Of a stretch of 64,000 nt of DNA, positions 9,856 to 20,700 are shown piece by piece (the first letter of the stretch is position 1; each line of letters opens with the position of its first letter). A program made the translations under genes and the position numbers. This DNA is from Anaerolineae bacterium (GTDB lineage Bacteria; Chloroflexota; Anaerolineae; Promineifilales; Promineifilaceae), in NCBI GenBank assembly GCA_030425205.1, contig JAUIAP010000007.1, positions 175,629-239,628 on the forward strand, written 5' to 3'. The notes under the pieces were generated by a model, which was not told where the DNA came from, did not search any database, and saw nothing but the letters and a program-made list of their open reading frames with translations.

Positions 9856-12384
9856 ATGGCTAGCAAAACACACCTCGGCCGCTACGAAGTCAAAGGAAAG
9901 TTAGGCAAAGGCGCAATGGCGCTTGTTCTGCGTGGTTACGACCCCCACTTTAAGCGGGACGTCGCCATTAAGGTACTGCATCGGAAATTTGGCAACTCCC
10001 CTGCCGTGCGCCAACGCTTTGTGCGCGAAGCCCGCACGATTGCCGCCATCGACCATCCAGCCATCGTCCCCGTTCTCGACGCGGGACAGGATGATGGATT
10101 GACCTTTGTCGTTCTGCGCCTAATGGAAGGCGGATCACTACACGAACGCATCCAGCAGCGGGCGTTAACCCCAGAAGAGATTCAACCCATCCTTGAGCGT
10201 GTTGGCGCGGCACTCGACGCGGCCCACGAACGAGGCATCATCCACCGCGATCTCAAACCTGAAAACATTCTCTTTGACCAATATGGCGAGGCGTATTTGG
10301 GGGATTTTGGCATTGTCAAAATTCAAGACCAAGCGGTCAACATCACACAAAATGCACTCGTCGGAACCCCTGCCTACATGAGTCCGGAGCAGGTGCGTGG
10401 CGACGTTGACATCGACGGACGCAGCGATCTCTACTCGCTGGGGGCGGTGCTGTTTGAGATGTTGACGGGAGAGCTGCCATTTGCAGGCGACACCTCGATG
10501 CAGATGGCGATGCGCCACATCACGGAGCCTGTGCCGCGTCTGCATGACTTTTCACGCCCATGGCAAAAGCTGATCGACAAGGCGATGGCGAAGGAGCGCG
10601 AAAAGCGTTTTCAAACGGGCGCAGAGCTGGCGGCCGCATTTGCAGCGACCGCCGATCACTCCCCGACCCCCCTCATCCCAGCGCGACAACGCCGCAATCT
10701 TTCATTTGCACTCGCGGGACTTTTAGCTCTATGCTTTTTAATTTGGGGATTATGGGGCAGATTTGGCACAACCGAAGCGACAGAGAGTGATCCCATCGCG
10801 TTGACGACAGCCTTTGAAGAAACGGCGGCGGCACAAGCTGCGCTCGATCAGCAGTTAACGCTTGCCGCACAATTGACGCAGAGCGCGGCGGCGCAGGCAC
10901 TCGATGACATCACGTTAACGGCGGTCTATGCTGAAATTGCGGCGACGCTGGCAGCCGAGCCGACGTTGCCAGCCTTTTCGACCGGGACGCGCCCCAACTT
11001 TGCGGAGGATGACATCGGGATTGTCTATACAAGAGACAATGTCTCGACCGTCAAAGAGCGGGATGTCGTCAACGCCAATGGCAACATCGTTGTCGTGCAG
11101 ATTGATGATGAGCTGGGCGAAGATTTAACGCAGTACGCCAGCTTTTACACACACAACGGGACTGAAATTTTATATGATCGGGCGGCACGCCAGCGCATGG
11201 ATGTGGTGTTGAGTGCGGGGAGCGATCTCTATATTGATGCGGGAAAGTATGTCAACGGGATCGACGTGCTGCTTGCATCGACAGATGCGATTCTCTTCTC
11301 ATTTGACCAGTGCGTTTCGTTGCAGCACACGCCAAACGAGTTGACGGCGAATTGCTACGGGGGCTCTTGCCGCTATGAAACGCCGATTGAGCGGGGAACG
11401 CTGGTGGCGGGGCAGCAGTTGCGACTCGACACGACGCTTTTCTTGACGACAACTCGGCCGATTCCACTGCAACAAGGACAGGCAGATCGCGCGTTTATAT
11501 TGGGATCGGCCGATGGCGTGATCGACGCTGAACGTTGTCTCGATGGCAGCTACATGCCACCCCCCACGACCGTCCCAACACGCACACCGCGTCCAACCAA
11601 TACCGCACGTCCAGCAGTGACAAACACACCATTATTAACTGCGCTGCCTGCCAACGTCGGCGGCACCAACACGCCGCGTCCCGCCAACACCAATACGCCA
11701 CGTCCGGCCAGTACAAACACGCCGCGTCCCGCTAACACGCCGCGCCCGAACAACACAAATACACCACGCCCAACCAATACACTACGTCCCGGCAATACGC
11801 CGCCAACCAACACGCCACGTCCACAACCAACCAACACGCCGCGCCCCGGCAATACGTCACCGCCACCCACGAATACGCCACGCCCAGCCAACACCAATAC
11901 GCCACGTCCGCAGCCGACCAGCACGCCGCTTGCGCCGACGAAAGAATCAAAGCCAACCGTTACGCCAATTCCGCCAACCAATACGCCCATTCCACCGACC
12001 AATACACCGATTCCAAAACCGACTGAGACACCAACCCCACGCCCAACCAACACACCCATCCCACCCACCAATACGCCAACCCCACGCCCCACCAATACCC
12101 CCATTCCACCGACCAACACACCGACGCCACGTCCCACCAACACCCCCATTCCAAAGCCAACAGAGACACCAACTCCGCTTCCAACCAACACGCCCATCCC
12201 AAAACCGACCGAGACACCTATTCCAAAGCCGACCGATACGCCGATGCCCCTGCCCACCAGCACAGCGCTTCCGACGTTGGTCAAGCCAACCAACACACCC
12301 CCATTCAATGGGATCACGCCGAATCCGCGCCCAACCAACACCGCTCCAACGCTGATCGTCACTAACCCACCGCCCGATTGGTAG
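9856..12384 (+). CDS. PknB-type membrane Ser/Thr kinase with the same sensor as the phosphatase
   Basis: 842 residues. Kinase domain 1-265 with GKGAMALV glycine loop, VAIKVLH lysine, IIHRDLKPEN, GDFGIVK, TPAYMSPEQ and DLYSLGAVLFE: all catalytic elements intact. Transmembrane helix about 281-302 (LSFALAGLLALCFLIWGLW). Extracytoplasmic residues 374-566 repeat the domain of the phosphatase at 6790-9402, matching in [36 protein letters not shown] and AERC. A Pro/Thr/Asn stalk with TNTPRP and KPTETP units fills the C-terminus. Unlike PknB of actinobacteria it has no PASTA repeats. Inference: paired antagonist of the phosphatase under a common ligand. Confidence 0.92.
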   Translation: MASKTHLGRYEVKGKLGKGAMALVLRGYDPHFKRDVAIKVLHRKFGNSPAVRQRFVREARTIAAIDHPAIVPVLDAGQDDGLTFVVLRLMEGGSLHERIQQRALTPEEIQPILERVGAALDAAHERGIIHRDLKPENILFDQYGEAYLGDFGIVKIQDQAVNITQNALVGTPAYMSPEQVRGDVDIDGRSDLYSLGAVLFEMLTGELPFAGDTSMQMAMRHITEPVPRLHDFSRPWQKLIDKAMAKEREKRFQTGAELAAAFAATADHSPTPLIPARQRRNLSFALAGLLALCFLIWGLWGRFGTTEATESDPIALTTAFEETAAAQAALDQQLTLAAQLTQSAAAQALDDITLTAVYAEIAATLAAEPTLPAFSTGTRPNFAEDDIGIVYTRDNVSTVKERDVVNANGNIVVVQIDDELGEDLTQYASFYTHNGTEILYDRAARQRMDVVLSAGSDLYIDAGKYVNGIDVLLASTDAILFSFDQCVSLQHTPNELTANCYGGSCRYETPIERGTLVAGQQLRLDTTLFLTTTRPIPLQQGQADRAFILGSADGVIDAERCLDGSYMPPPTTVPTRTPRPTNTARPAVTNTPLLTALPANVGGTNTPRPANTNTPRPASTNTPRPANTPRPNNTNTPRPTNTLRPGNTPPTNTPRPQPTNTPRPGNTSPPPTNTPRPANTNTPRPQPTSTPLAPTKESKPTVTPIPPTNTPIPPTNTPIPKPTETPTPRPTNTPIPPTNTPTPRPTNTPIPPTNTPTPRPTNTPIPKPTETPTPLPTNTPIPKPTETPIPKPTDTPMPLPTSTALPTLVKPTNTPPFNGITPNPRPTNTAPTLIVTNPPPDW

Positions 12385-12510
12385 ACGGTTGTTACTCATA
12401 CACAATTTCTTGATGGCCTAGTGCGGTGACATGCTCCCACATCATGAGTACAATAGATTGGAAGCAAGCGATCGTCCAACACGTAGTAGATTACAATCCA
12501 CGTAGATGTC

Positions 12511-14685
12511 ATGAGCAATAAACAGCAAATCGGCCGATATGAAATCAAAGGCAAATTGGGTAAGGGAGCGATGGCTCTCGTGCTGCGCGGCTACGACCCA
12601 CGCTTTGAGCGGGATGTCGCCATCAAGGTGCTACATCGAAAATTTGGCAGCGTCCCCAGCGTGCGCCAACGCTTTATTCGTGAGGCACGCACGATTGCGG
12701 CGATTGACCACCCGGCGATTGTGCCTGTTTATGACGTAGGACAGGATGGGGAGTTTACATTTCTCGTCATGCGCCTGATGGATGGGGGATCGCTGCACGA
12801 CCGTATCAAGCTAGGCGCGTTGTCGCCAGCGGAGGTGCAGCCGATTCTGGAACGTGTAGGAGCCGCGCTCGATGCGGCCCATCAAAACGGCATCGTTCAT
12901 CGTGACCTTAAACCAGAAAATATCCTGTTTGACCAATATGGCGAAGCGTATTTGGGCGATTTCGGCATTGTCAAAATTCAAGATCAAGCGGTCAATCTGA
13001 CGCAAAATGCGCTGGTTGGAACCCCTGCCTACATGAGTCCAGAGCAGGTCAAGGGGGCAGTTGACATTGACGGGCGCAGCGACATCTACTCGCTTGGTGC
13101 GGTGCTGTTCGAGATGCTGACCGGGCAGTTGCCATTCAAAGGGGAAACGTCGATGGCGATGGCGATGCAGCACGTCACGGAACCTGTGCCGCGTCTGCAA
13201 GATCACAACCCCGACTTTCCGCGTCGCTGGCAAAAGCTCGTCAACAAGGCGATGGCAAAGGAGCCAGAAGACCGCTTCCAAACGGGTGCAGAGTTGGCAG
13301 CTGCGTTTGGGGCCGCCTCAAACAATTTGGCAGACCCACTGCGTCCCGCACAACGGCGGCGGACCCTGCTGTTTGGGCTGTTGGGACTATTGGCGCTCGC
13401 CTTTTTAGGCTGGGGGGTTTGGGGAATGGTGGTCGGTTCGGGTGAGGAAACGCCGACGGCCAATCCCGCCGCCATGTTAGCGGCCGCAACGGAGACGTTC
13501 GCGTTTGAACAGACCCGCGAACAGGAGATTTCGGCCGATCTCGCCACCCAAGAACTGCTCTACGATGAGTTGACCATCACGGCGTTGTATGAGGAGATTT
13601 CGGCCGAAAATGCCCTCCAAACAGATGATGTCAGCACAAGCGTCGCACAAACGTTAACGGCCGTCGCGCCGCCCACTGACATGCCCGCGCCAACCGACAC
13701 CCCTGCTCCGACGGACACGCCCGCGCCAACCGATACCCCTGCCCCGACTGCTGCCGCGTCGACAGGCGAGCCGCGTGCCATTGTGCAGGCGAGCAGTGCC
13801 ACAGTGCGCGAGGGCCCCGCCACATCATACCCAGCGGTCGTTTTTGCGCTGGATGGGGATGAGATGGCGATTATCGGCCGAAACGAAACAACCTCATGGT
13901 ATCAAGTCGAACTCGCGGATGGCACGACGGGCTGGATTTCTGCCACAGCGGTCGAAACGTTCGATGTGAACGAGAGCGAGCTGCCTCTTGGCACTTTTGT
14001 GGCGCAACCGACCGCCACACAACAGGCGGCGGTTCCGACCAACACGCCACGCCCCACCAACACGCCACGCCCACGCGCCACCAATACCGCCACGCCAAAT
14101 TGGGATGCCACCAATACCGCCGCCACGCGCAACGCACCCACGACTGTGCCAACCAACACGCCCGACTGGGCAGCGACCAGCGCAGCCGCAACACGCAACG
14201 CGCCGACCCGCACGCCGACCAATACACCGCGCCCCACCAACACGCCCACACGCGCCGCCACCAACACGCCAACCGCGACGGCGACCCGCGCCGCCACTGC
14301 CACACCGACGGCAACCGCTACTCGCGCCGCCACCGCCACACCGACCATCACGCCCACCCCAGCAAGCACGGGGCCACTGGCATTCTCCTTCAACTTCCAA
14401 AACTGTCGCTATGAGGGAATCGATTGGCTCTGCGATGTGCCCATTTCGCCACGTGGTGGCTCTGGCGGCCCCTACACCATCGAAATCATGGACGCTGTGC
14501 CGCCAACGACCTACACGGGCGTGCGCGGCACACAGATTCACGTCGCACGCGGCCGCCGCTGTGGGGCGTGGGTGCATGAGATCCGCATCACAGACGAGGT
14601 GACCAACGAAGTTTTCTCGCAGAACGTTTTCTTTAACTCTTCCGAAACGGCCGTATTCCCAGATGGGACGTGTACGTTGCCATAA
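12511..14685 (+). CDS. Membrane Ser/Thr kinase with SH3b domain
   Basis: 724 residues. The kinase domain (1-270) is a close paralogue of the preceding kinase (GKGAMALVLRGYDP, VHRDLKPEN, GDFGIVK). Transmembrane helix about 290-312. Outside are a short PAPTDT stalk, a bacterial SH3 domain at about 418-490 (ATVREGPATSYPAV, WYQVELADGTTGWIS), a second Thr/Pro/Ala-rich stalk, and a distinct 100-residue C-terminal domain with four cysteines (QNCRYEG, WLCDV, RRCGAW, GTCTLP). SH3b domains usually bind peptidoglycan peptides, so this kinase may monitor the wall, in contrast to its neighbour with the YGGSC domain. Likely arose by duplication of 9856-12384 followed by replacement of the sensor. Confidence 0.92.
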   Translation: MSNKQQIGRYEIKGKLGKGAMALVLRGYDPRFERDVAIKVLHRKFGSVPSVRQRFIREARTIAAIDHPAIVPVYDVGQDGEFTFLVMRLMDGGSLHDRIKLGALSPAEVQPILERVGAALDAAHQNGIVHRDLKPENILFDQYGEAYLGDFGIVKIQDQAVNLTQNALVGTPAYMSPEQVKGAVDIDGRSDIYSLGAVLFEMLTGQLPFKGETSMAMAMQHVTEPVPRLQDHNPDFPRRWQKLVNKAMAKEPEDRFQTGAELAAAFGAASNNLADPLRPAQRRRTLLFGLLGLLALAFLGWGVWGMVVGSGEETPTANPAAMLAAATETFAFEQTREQEISADLATQELLYDELTITALYEEISAENALQTDDVSTSVAQTLTAVAPPTDMPAPTDTPAPTDTPAPTDTPAPTAAASTGEPRAIVQASSATVREGPATSYPAVVFALDGDEMAIIGRNETTSWYQVELADGTTGWISATAVETFDVNESELPLGTFVAQPTATQQAAVPTNTPRPTNTPRPRATNTATPNWDATNTAATRNAPTTVPTNTPDWAATSAAATRNAPTRTPTNTPRPTNTPTRAATNTPTATATRAATATPTATATRAATATPTITPTPASTGPLAFSFNFQNCRYEGIDWLCDVPISPRGGSGGPYTIEIMDAVPPTTYTGVRGTQIHVARGRRCGAWVHEIRITDEVTNEVFSQNVFFNSSETAVFPDGTCTLP

Positions 14686-14689
14686 CAGC

Positions 14690-14720
14690 AAATGGGCGCG
14701 GCTGTAACCGCACCCATTTT
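14690..14720 (+). terminator. Rho-independent terminator of the kinase block
   Basis: Hairpin with AAATGGG at 14690-14696 pairing with CCCATTT at 14713-14719, extended inward by GCGG/CCGC after one mismatch, ending in a short T-run. It begins 5 bases after the kinase stop codon. Confidence 0.7.
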
Positions 14721-14757
14721 CACATAATGCAAGGAGACGTTAAGACGATTTACGAAT

Positions 14758-14784
14758 GCGTGCAGAACGGCTCCGTCTGCACGC
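14758..14784 (-). terminator. Hairpin after the giant surface-protein gene
   Basis: Arms GCGTGCAGA (14758-14766) and TCTGCACGC (14776-14784) are perfectly complementary, with CGG/CCG pairs inside. It is 12 bases beyond the stop of the minus-strand gene. There is no strong U-run on that strand, so efficiency is uncertain. Confidence 0.5.
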
Positions 14785-14795
14785 CTAACTACAAG

Positions 14796-17700
14796 TTACT
14801 CCCAATCGACATCGTAATCGGCTTCCCAACCCGCCGTATCGAGATAGCTCAACCCGACAATCGCGCCAACCTGATAACACCAGCTATCGCGCCACCAGCG
14901 ACGTTCCCAGCGTGTCCACTTGCTCGGCTCACACCAGCCAGCCCCCGCCGCGACCCAGAATGTGCCGCTGAATGCCGTGCAGCCATCGGCCGATTCGCAC
15001 GTCTGCCGAATGCTTTGCCAGCCGACATCACTGCTTTCGACCCCGTTGGCGAGTTTTTCAAACACCATGTTTAACGTACCGCGCCCGCTGATGATCTCGG
15101 CCAGTGTCGCATAGACGCTCGCTTCAAGCTGACCGCCCCAAATGTCGTGCGGCGTCGCTTCGTAATACCAGAGCGTCAGTTCGCCAACCCCATTGGCACG
15201 CAACACGCCACTGTCATAGAGCGGGAATTCGCCATAGACATTGAGATAAAAGCCAAAAAACGGCAGCGGTTGGTCGCCAGCGGTGAGCTTGCTGATCGCC
15301 TCGTCAAATCCAGCGTGGCGCAGAACGGGACTGTCGTAGAGATTGCCGACGAGGAAGGAGCCGCCCAGCACATACTCATCCCAGCGACCTTCGCCCTTCA
15401 CGCCAATGTAGAGCAGGAGATCACCCTGATAGCGGCCGACACCAAACGCGCCGCCTAGCTCACGGAACTCGACATCCCCCGTCTCGAAGTTTTGCAAAAT
15501 CACACCACCTTCGATGCGCTCGTTGCCGTCGGCCCATGCGATGAGCAGGGCAAGATCGGCCGAAACCACCAGCTCTTCACTCAACGCCGTCTCCACATCA
15601 TCCCCAAAGATGCGGAACTCACCATCTTTGTCGTACTCCAGTTTGATCCAGCGCGCATCGACAAACGGTTGCTCACCCTCACCGTCAATCTTGAGCTTCG
15701 TGCCAAAGTAGAGGTCTTGCAGCACTTTGCCCTCGCCAAATGGGATGATGGTCGTCGCGCCCAAGTTGGTCGCCATCGTCACGCCGAGATCATCCAGCAC
15801 GTCGCCCGTTTGCAGGCTGGCAACGCCGTATTTATCGGAGCCGTTCAATCCGCGCACCTTACTTTCCATGACGCTGAACACCTCCACAAAGCGGCGTTGG
15901 CCCCAGCTTCCCCACTTCTCTTTGGCGAGATCGACGGGATCATCGTCACCCTCATCGCCGATTGCATAGCCAAACTGTTCCGCCCAGCCCTGCATCGCCG
16001 CTTCAAGCTCTGGTGTCCATGCGGGAAACTGTGTGTCGTGTTTGAAGTAGTGCGAGAGCGCGCGCAGCACCCCTTGGGAGGCGGCATAGCCTGAGTAAAT
16101 CCCGACCTCTTCAACCAGTGCGTCGTTGTCCCAGAGCATCGTGATGACAAAACCGAAGTCGCCACGCACCACGTCAACGAGATTGAGATCGGCCAGCACA
16201 CCCGCCACAACTGCGCCATCGGGGTTCGCCATCATCTTGACGGGGATGCCCCATTCGTTATATTCGCTGCCGTTTGCCCACTCCCACGCGATGTTGGGAT
16301 CGTTGATAAACGCCTGAATATCCTGCTCATTCTCGCGATAGAAGGCGACGGGCGAACTGCCTTGCGGGAACCACGCATCGACCTCGTCGAGAATTTCATC
16401 CTCTAGCTCACCAAACATATCGACCGCGCTGTGTCCGTCGAGAATCATGATGCCGCAGCCAACGACTTGTGTGAGAGAACATTGTTGAAGCGCATCGGTG
16501 GTCAGCTCTGTCTCACTCAGGATATTATCCAAAACGAGACCGGCCAAGTCGGGTTTGCCGTCTGGGCCAAAGTAGCGGGTCGGCAACAGATCGGTCAACA
16601 GATGGTACATCCCATTGACGCGCACTTCTGGCACATCGAGCAGTTCGTCGGCCAGATTGCCCGTGAAGATGTCAATGTTGCCAACATCGCCCGTCGGGAA
16701 CCAGTGGGACCGCCCTCCAATTTTGAGGAAGGTGGCTGGATCAGCGACGCTGCTAATTTGCGGCATGTCGATCACGCCCTGTAGTTCCAGCAACATGGTG
16801 GGCATATCGGCCGAACGTCCCCCGCCGCCATAGAGGATGGGATCGGTGTTGATAAACGCGAGGTGGGTGATCTGTTGGTCGAGATCCCAATAGTCGTGCT
16901 GCACCTTGCCGTCGTTGTCGGGCGTTCCGGCGGCGGGGCAACCTTCACGCGGCGAAAAGTCGTTCATGTTGGCGGGAATGGTGAAGTCACTGGGGTAAGG
17001 CAGCTGAACATCTAACCCCATGTCGCCGTGCAGAATGTCGCTTTCGCGGAAAAGGGCTTGGAAGCGCTTAACTTGGGTCGGGAAGTCGTGCAGAAGGCGC
17101 ACGTTGTTTTCGGCGTTGCTGAACGCCAGCGAACCGCTCACACCGCCCCGCCGCACGTAGAGTTGCAGGCTGGCATCAAACGGATCTCCCGTGAAACAGC
17201 TATATTGGACGCTTTGGCTATCATCGACGTTGAGCGTGCGGTGCAAATTGAGGCCGGGTTCATAGCGCGTGTCGCCAGCATAGAGCGGTTTCCAGCCGTT
17301 GCGGTGGGGGTCGATGTTGTTCTCAATAATGGCGGGGGCGATGAAGAGATGCCCATTGAGCGTGCTCGTGTCAAAGGACCCCCAGCGGGTTGAATGGTTG
17401 GCGACAGGGCTAAACAATCGGCCGTTTTCTCCCACAGCAAAGGTCAGGTTCTCTGGTGCAATAAAATGACTGCGCAACCCATCTTCACTGTGGACAGGCA
17501 CAACTGCTTCACTGTGCGTCAGCGAAGGCGGGTGATCCAGCTCTAAACGACGCAAGCTGTATTGAATCGGCCGATCTTCATGGTAAAGAATGCGGCTGGT
17601 GGCGTTTGTCAAACTGCCGCTGCTGATCTGGCCGTCTGCCAGCGTCAACGCTGCCCCGCCAAACGTGACCATAAAGGCGGCTGGCTGTGCAGTCATGTAT

Positions 17701-20700
17701 GTCCACTCTACTTCTGTCTGGATCAACCCTTGCGCGCCGTCTGCATCAAAGCGCACATCGACCGTGCCGTAGGCTGGCTCCGCGAAGCCGAGATTGTTGC
17801 CGATCATTTTGTCGAAGGGTGTGTCGTCAAATTCGGCCGATTCAAAGCGATAGCTCGTTAGCGTGCCGTCGGGCAGCTTGATCTCTGCGCCGTTGAGCGC
17901 GAATGCGTCGGCCATAAAGTGCCATGGCAGATTTTCATCCAGCACGCGATAGCTCGTCACGATCACGTCTGAGTGCGCCCAGTTGTTGCCAAGCTGAACA
18001 CGTGCGCTGACTTGGTCGTAGCGTTTGGTCGTGTCATTGGAATCGACCAGCATAATCGTGTCTGGCAGGATGGCGTCGAGTTGGGCAAAGACGCCGTTTG
18101 AATCAATCTCGACTTTGGGGAAGCGGGCAAGCGGATAATCGGCTGAAACGTAGTTCCCTGTCTCCACCACGATGCGTCCACCGAGCAGCGTCCCGTTCGT
18201 CTCCTTGATGTGAACGTCATAGAACTGGACGGCGAACGTCTCGCCCCCATAGTTGAGCGTCCCTTCACCATACGCATGGGCGAGATCGGGGGCGACCTGT
18301 TGGCAACTGCCGTCGATTTGATAGTAGCTCGAAATCAGAATGTCCCCTTCTGGAAAGATGATACTGTCACGCAAGCTCGCAGCCGCTGGCGAGATCGGGT
18401 TCATGTTGCCGCAATTGGGCGCGGCGACGGGCGCGATTTCGCCGAGCACGAGCGTCTGTGCGGCATCGCGTGCGGGCAGCGTCAGTGTGGCGGCCGTGCC
18501 AAGCGGCTCAAACGTCACGGGCGAGAGGAGCGACACCTTGTATTGGTAGGTCTGCTGTGGGGAGAGATCATGCGTGTCAGTCAGTCGCCAAATGCCGTCT
18601 ACATCGACCGTTTCATTGGCGGGAATCGGCCGATTAACCTGCTGCCAGCGACCACCCAACACGCGGCGATAGAGCGCGAGATAGGGGAACGCCGTGCAAT
18701 CTTCACAGGCGTATTTGTCAGCTATGCGGATATGGGCGGTTGGGGTGGCGGCGGTGTTGTCCCATTCGGCCGAAAATGCAGCCCCCAAATCGAGCGCGTT
18801 CCACTGCACATACTCACCATCAATCGGCTGGTCAGCATAGTAAGGGCCAAACTGCGCCACTTCGCTCGGATTTCCCAACACATCCGCCTGTGTAATCTCC
18901 ACGCGCACGCTGCCGCCACTCTCCAGCGCATCCTCCACGCTCTCTGACCATACAAACTCGCCGTTTGCATCGAGCTGCACGTCGATGCTCGTTTCACCAT
19001 CCTGACCCGGCACAAAGAGCGTCACCGTCAGATCATCGGGCAGATCACCCTCTGCCACCACCTGTGGATTGTCCGCTTTTGTCTGCGGCCAGATGATATC
19101 GAGGGGCGGTTGCGGCTGTGGATTCGCGCCGGGCAAACCCGCGCAGTAAAACTGGGGCGCACTGGGATTGCCGTGCGCGTCAAACGCTTCGAGCATGTAC
19201 CAGGCGATCACGCTCGATGGCGGCGTCACATCCTCCTCAATCAAGACGCTGCCCGCTTCTACGCGGAAACGGTCGATTATCTGGAAGGGGCCATCGGCCG
19301 AAAATCCACGATACATCGCCACCTGCACAATTCGCTCATCCAGCCCATCCAGTTGCAACGGCATCGTGTTAGTCACACAGTCCGCATTGTCCAATTCGGG
19401 CGCAAATGGCGGGGCGGAACGCGGGTAGAAGGTCGCATGAACGGGCGCACTCGGCGCAGACCAGTTGCCAGCATCATCCCGCACCTGCACGCGATACCAG
19501 TAGGTCACACCTTCGTCATCCGTCTTATCAATCGTGATAGCTGAACTGCTGGTCGCGGGATAATCTTCCCACTCTGTCGCCGTGTGTGAGGTCGCGCGGC
19601 TGACGACAAATTCGACAGGCGTATGCACCTCGTCGGGATCGCTGTATGTCCACTCAACAGAGAGCTGTGAATGGTCATCATTCATCATTGCCGTCAAGTT
19701 CGCAACCGCGCTCGGTGAGTCGAGTTCGCGCACCCAAATTTCGAGGGCTTCCTCGCAAACGACTTCCTGCCCCAAATAGTCAACGGCGCAGACTTTGTAA
19801 TCCCATTTGTCATAGGCGGCATCCCCATAAATTGCGTGGACGGCATCCTCAAATTGGAAATCATCGCTGCTGATGCGCGCCAAAATGGGCGTGCCGCCGC
19901 TGCTGGTCGTGTTTGCCAGCTCCCATGCGTTGCCGGTCAATGCATGGCGGCGATAGACGTGATAGCCCGCGATCTGGATGTCGCCGTTGGTCGGGCAGGT
20001 GGGGGTTGGGGCAAGCGATGGGTCGGGCAGTTTTGCGCCATTCCAGTCGAGATAGACGCGGCCGTCCATTTGGCGGAACTGCTGTGCCTTGTCCCAATCG
20101 GTGCGTTCGGCCGCATCGAGCGGGCGTGCGCTGGGGGCAACGCCTAAGTCAGCGGGAACGTCGGCGATGTTATTTTCTTGCGGATCGAGCGGCGTGTAGG
20201 TCCATTCGACGCGCGCGGTGGGTGGTGTCGGCACGCAGCTTTGTTGCAGCAATTCGGCCGATCCGCCGCCACGTTCCACCTCAACCTTATATGTCCACTC
20301 GACAAAGTCGATATTGTCATCAAAAAACGCCATACCGAGCGCCAGCGCGAGTTCTGGATGTTGGTCGGCGTGCAGTTGGGCAAGGTCGAGATTGGCGGCT
20401 AAAAAGGTGTAGAGATCCGCGACAGCCACGCCCATATCTTTTGCGAGTGCGGTGCGCAAATCGGCCGAAACCAACGCCTCAAATGTCCCTGCATCTTTGA
20501 CAAACTCTGTTCCGCCAATGTACGTCCACTCTACTTCCGTCAACGCGCGACGATAGACGCTGTACTTGTTTGCCACGTCCAGCGTGCCGTCATACCAACG
20601 CAAATAGATGTCGCGCTTGCCTTGCTGATTATCCCGTTCCGACCAGACAAGTTGGGCTGCATCGCCGGGCCATTGCTGTATTTCACGGTCAGCTTGCGCC

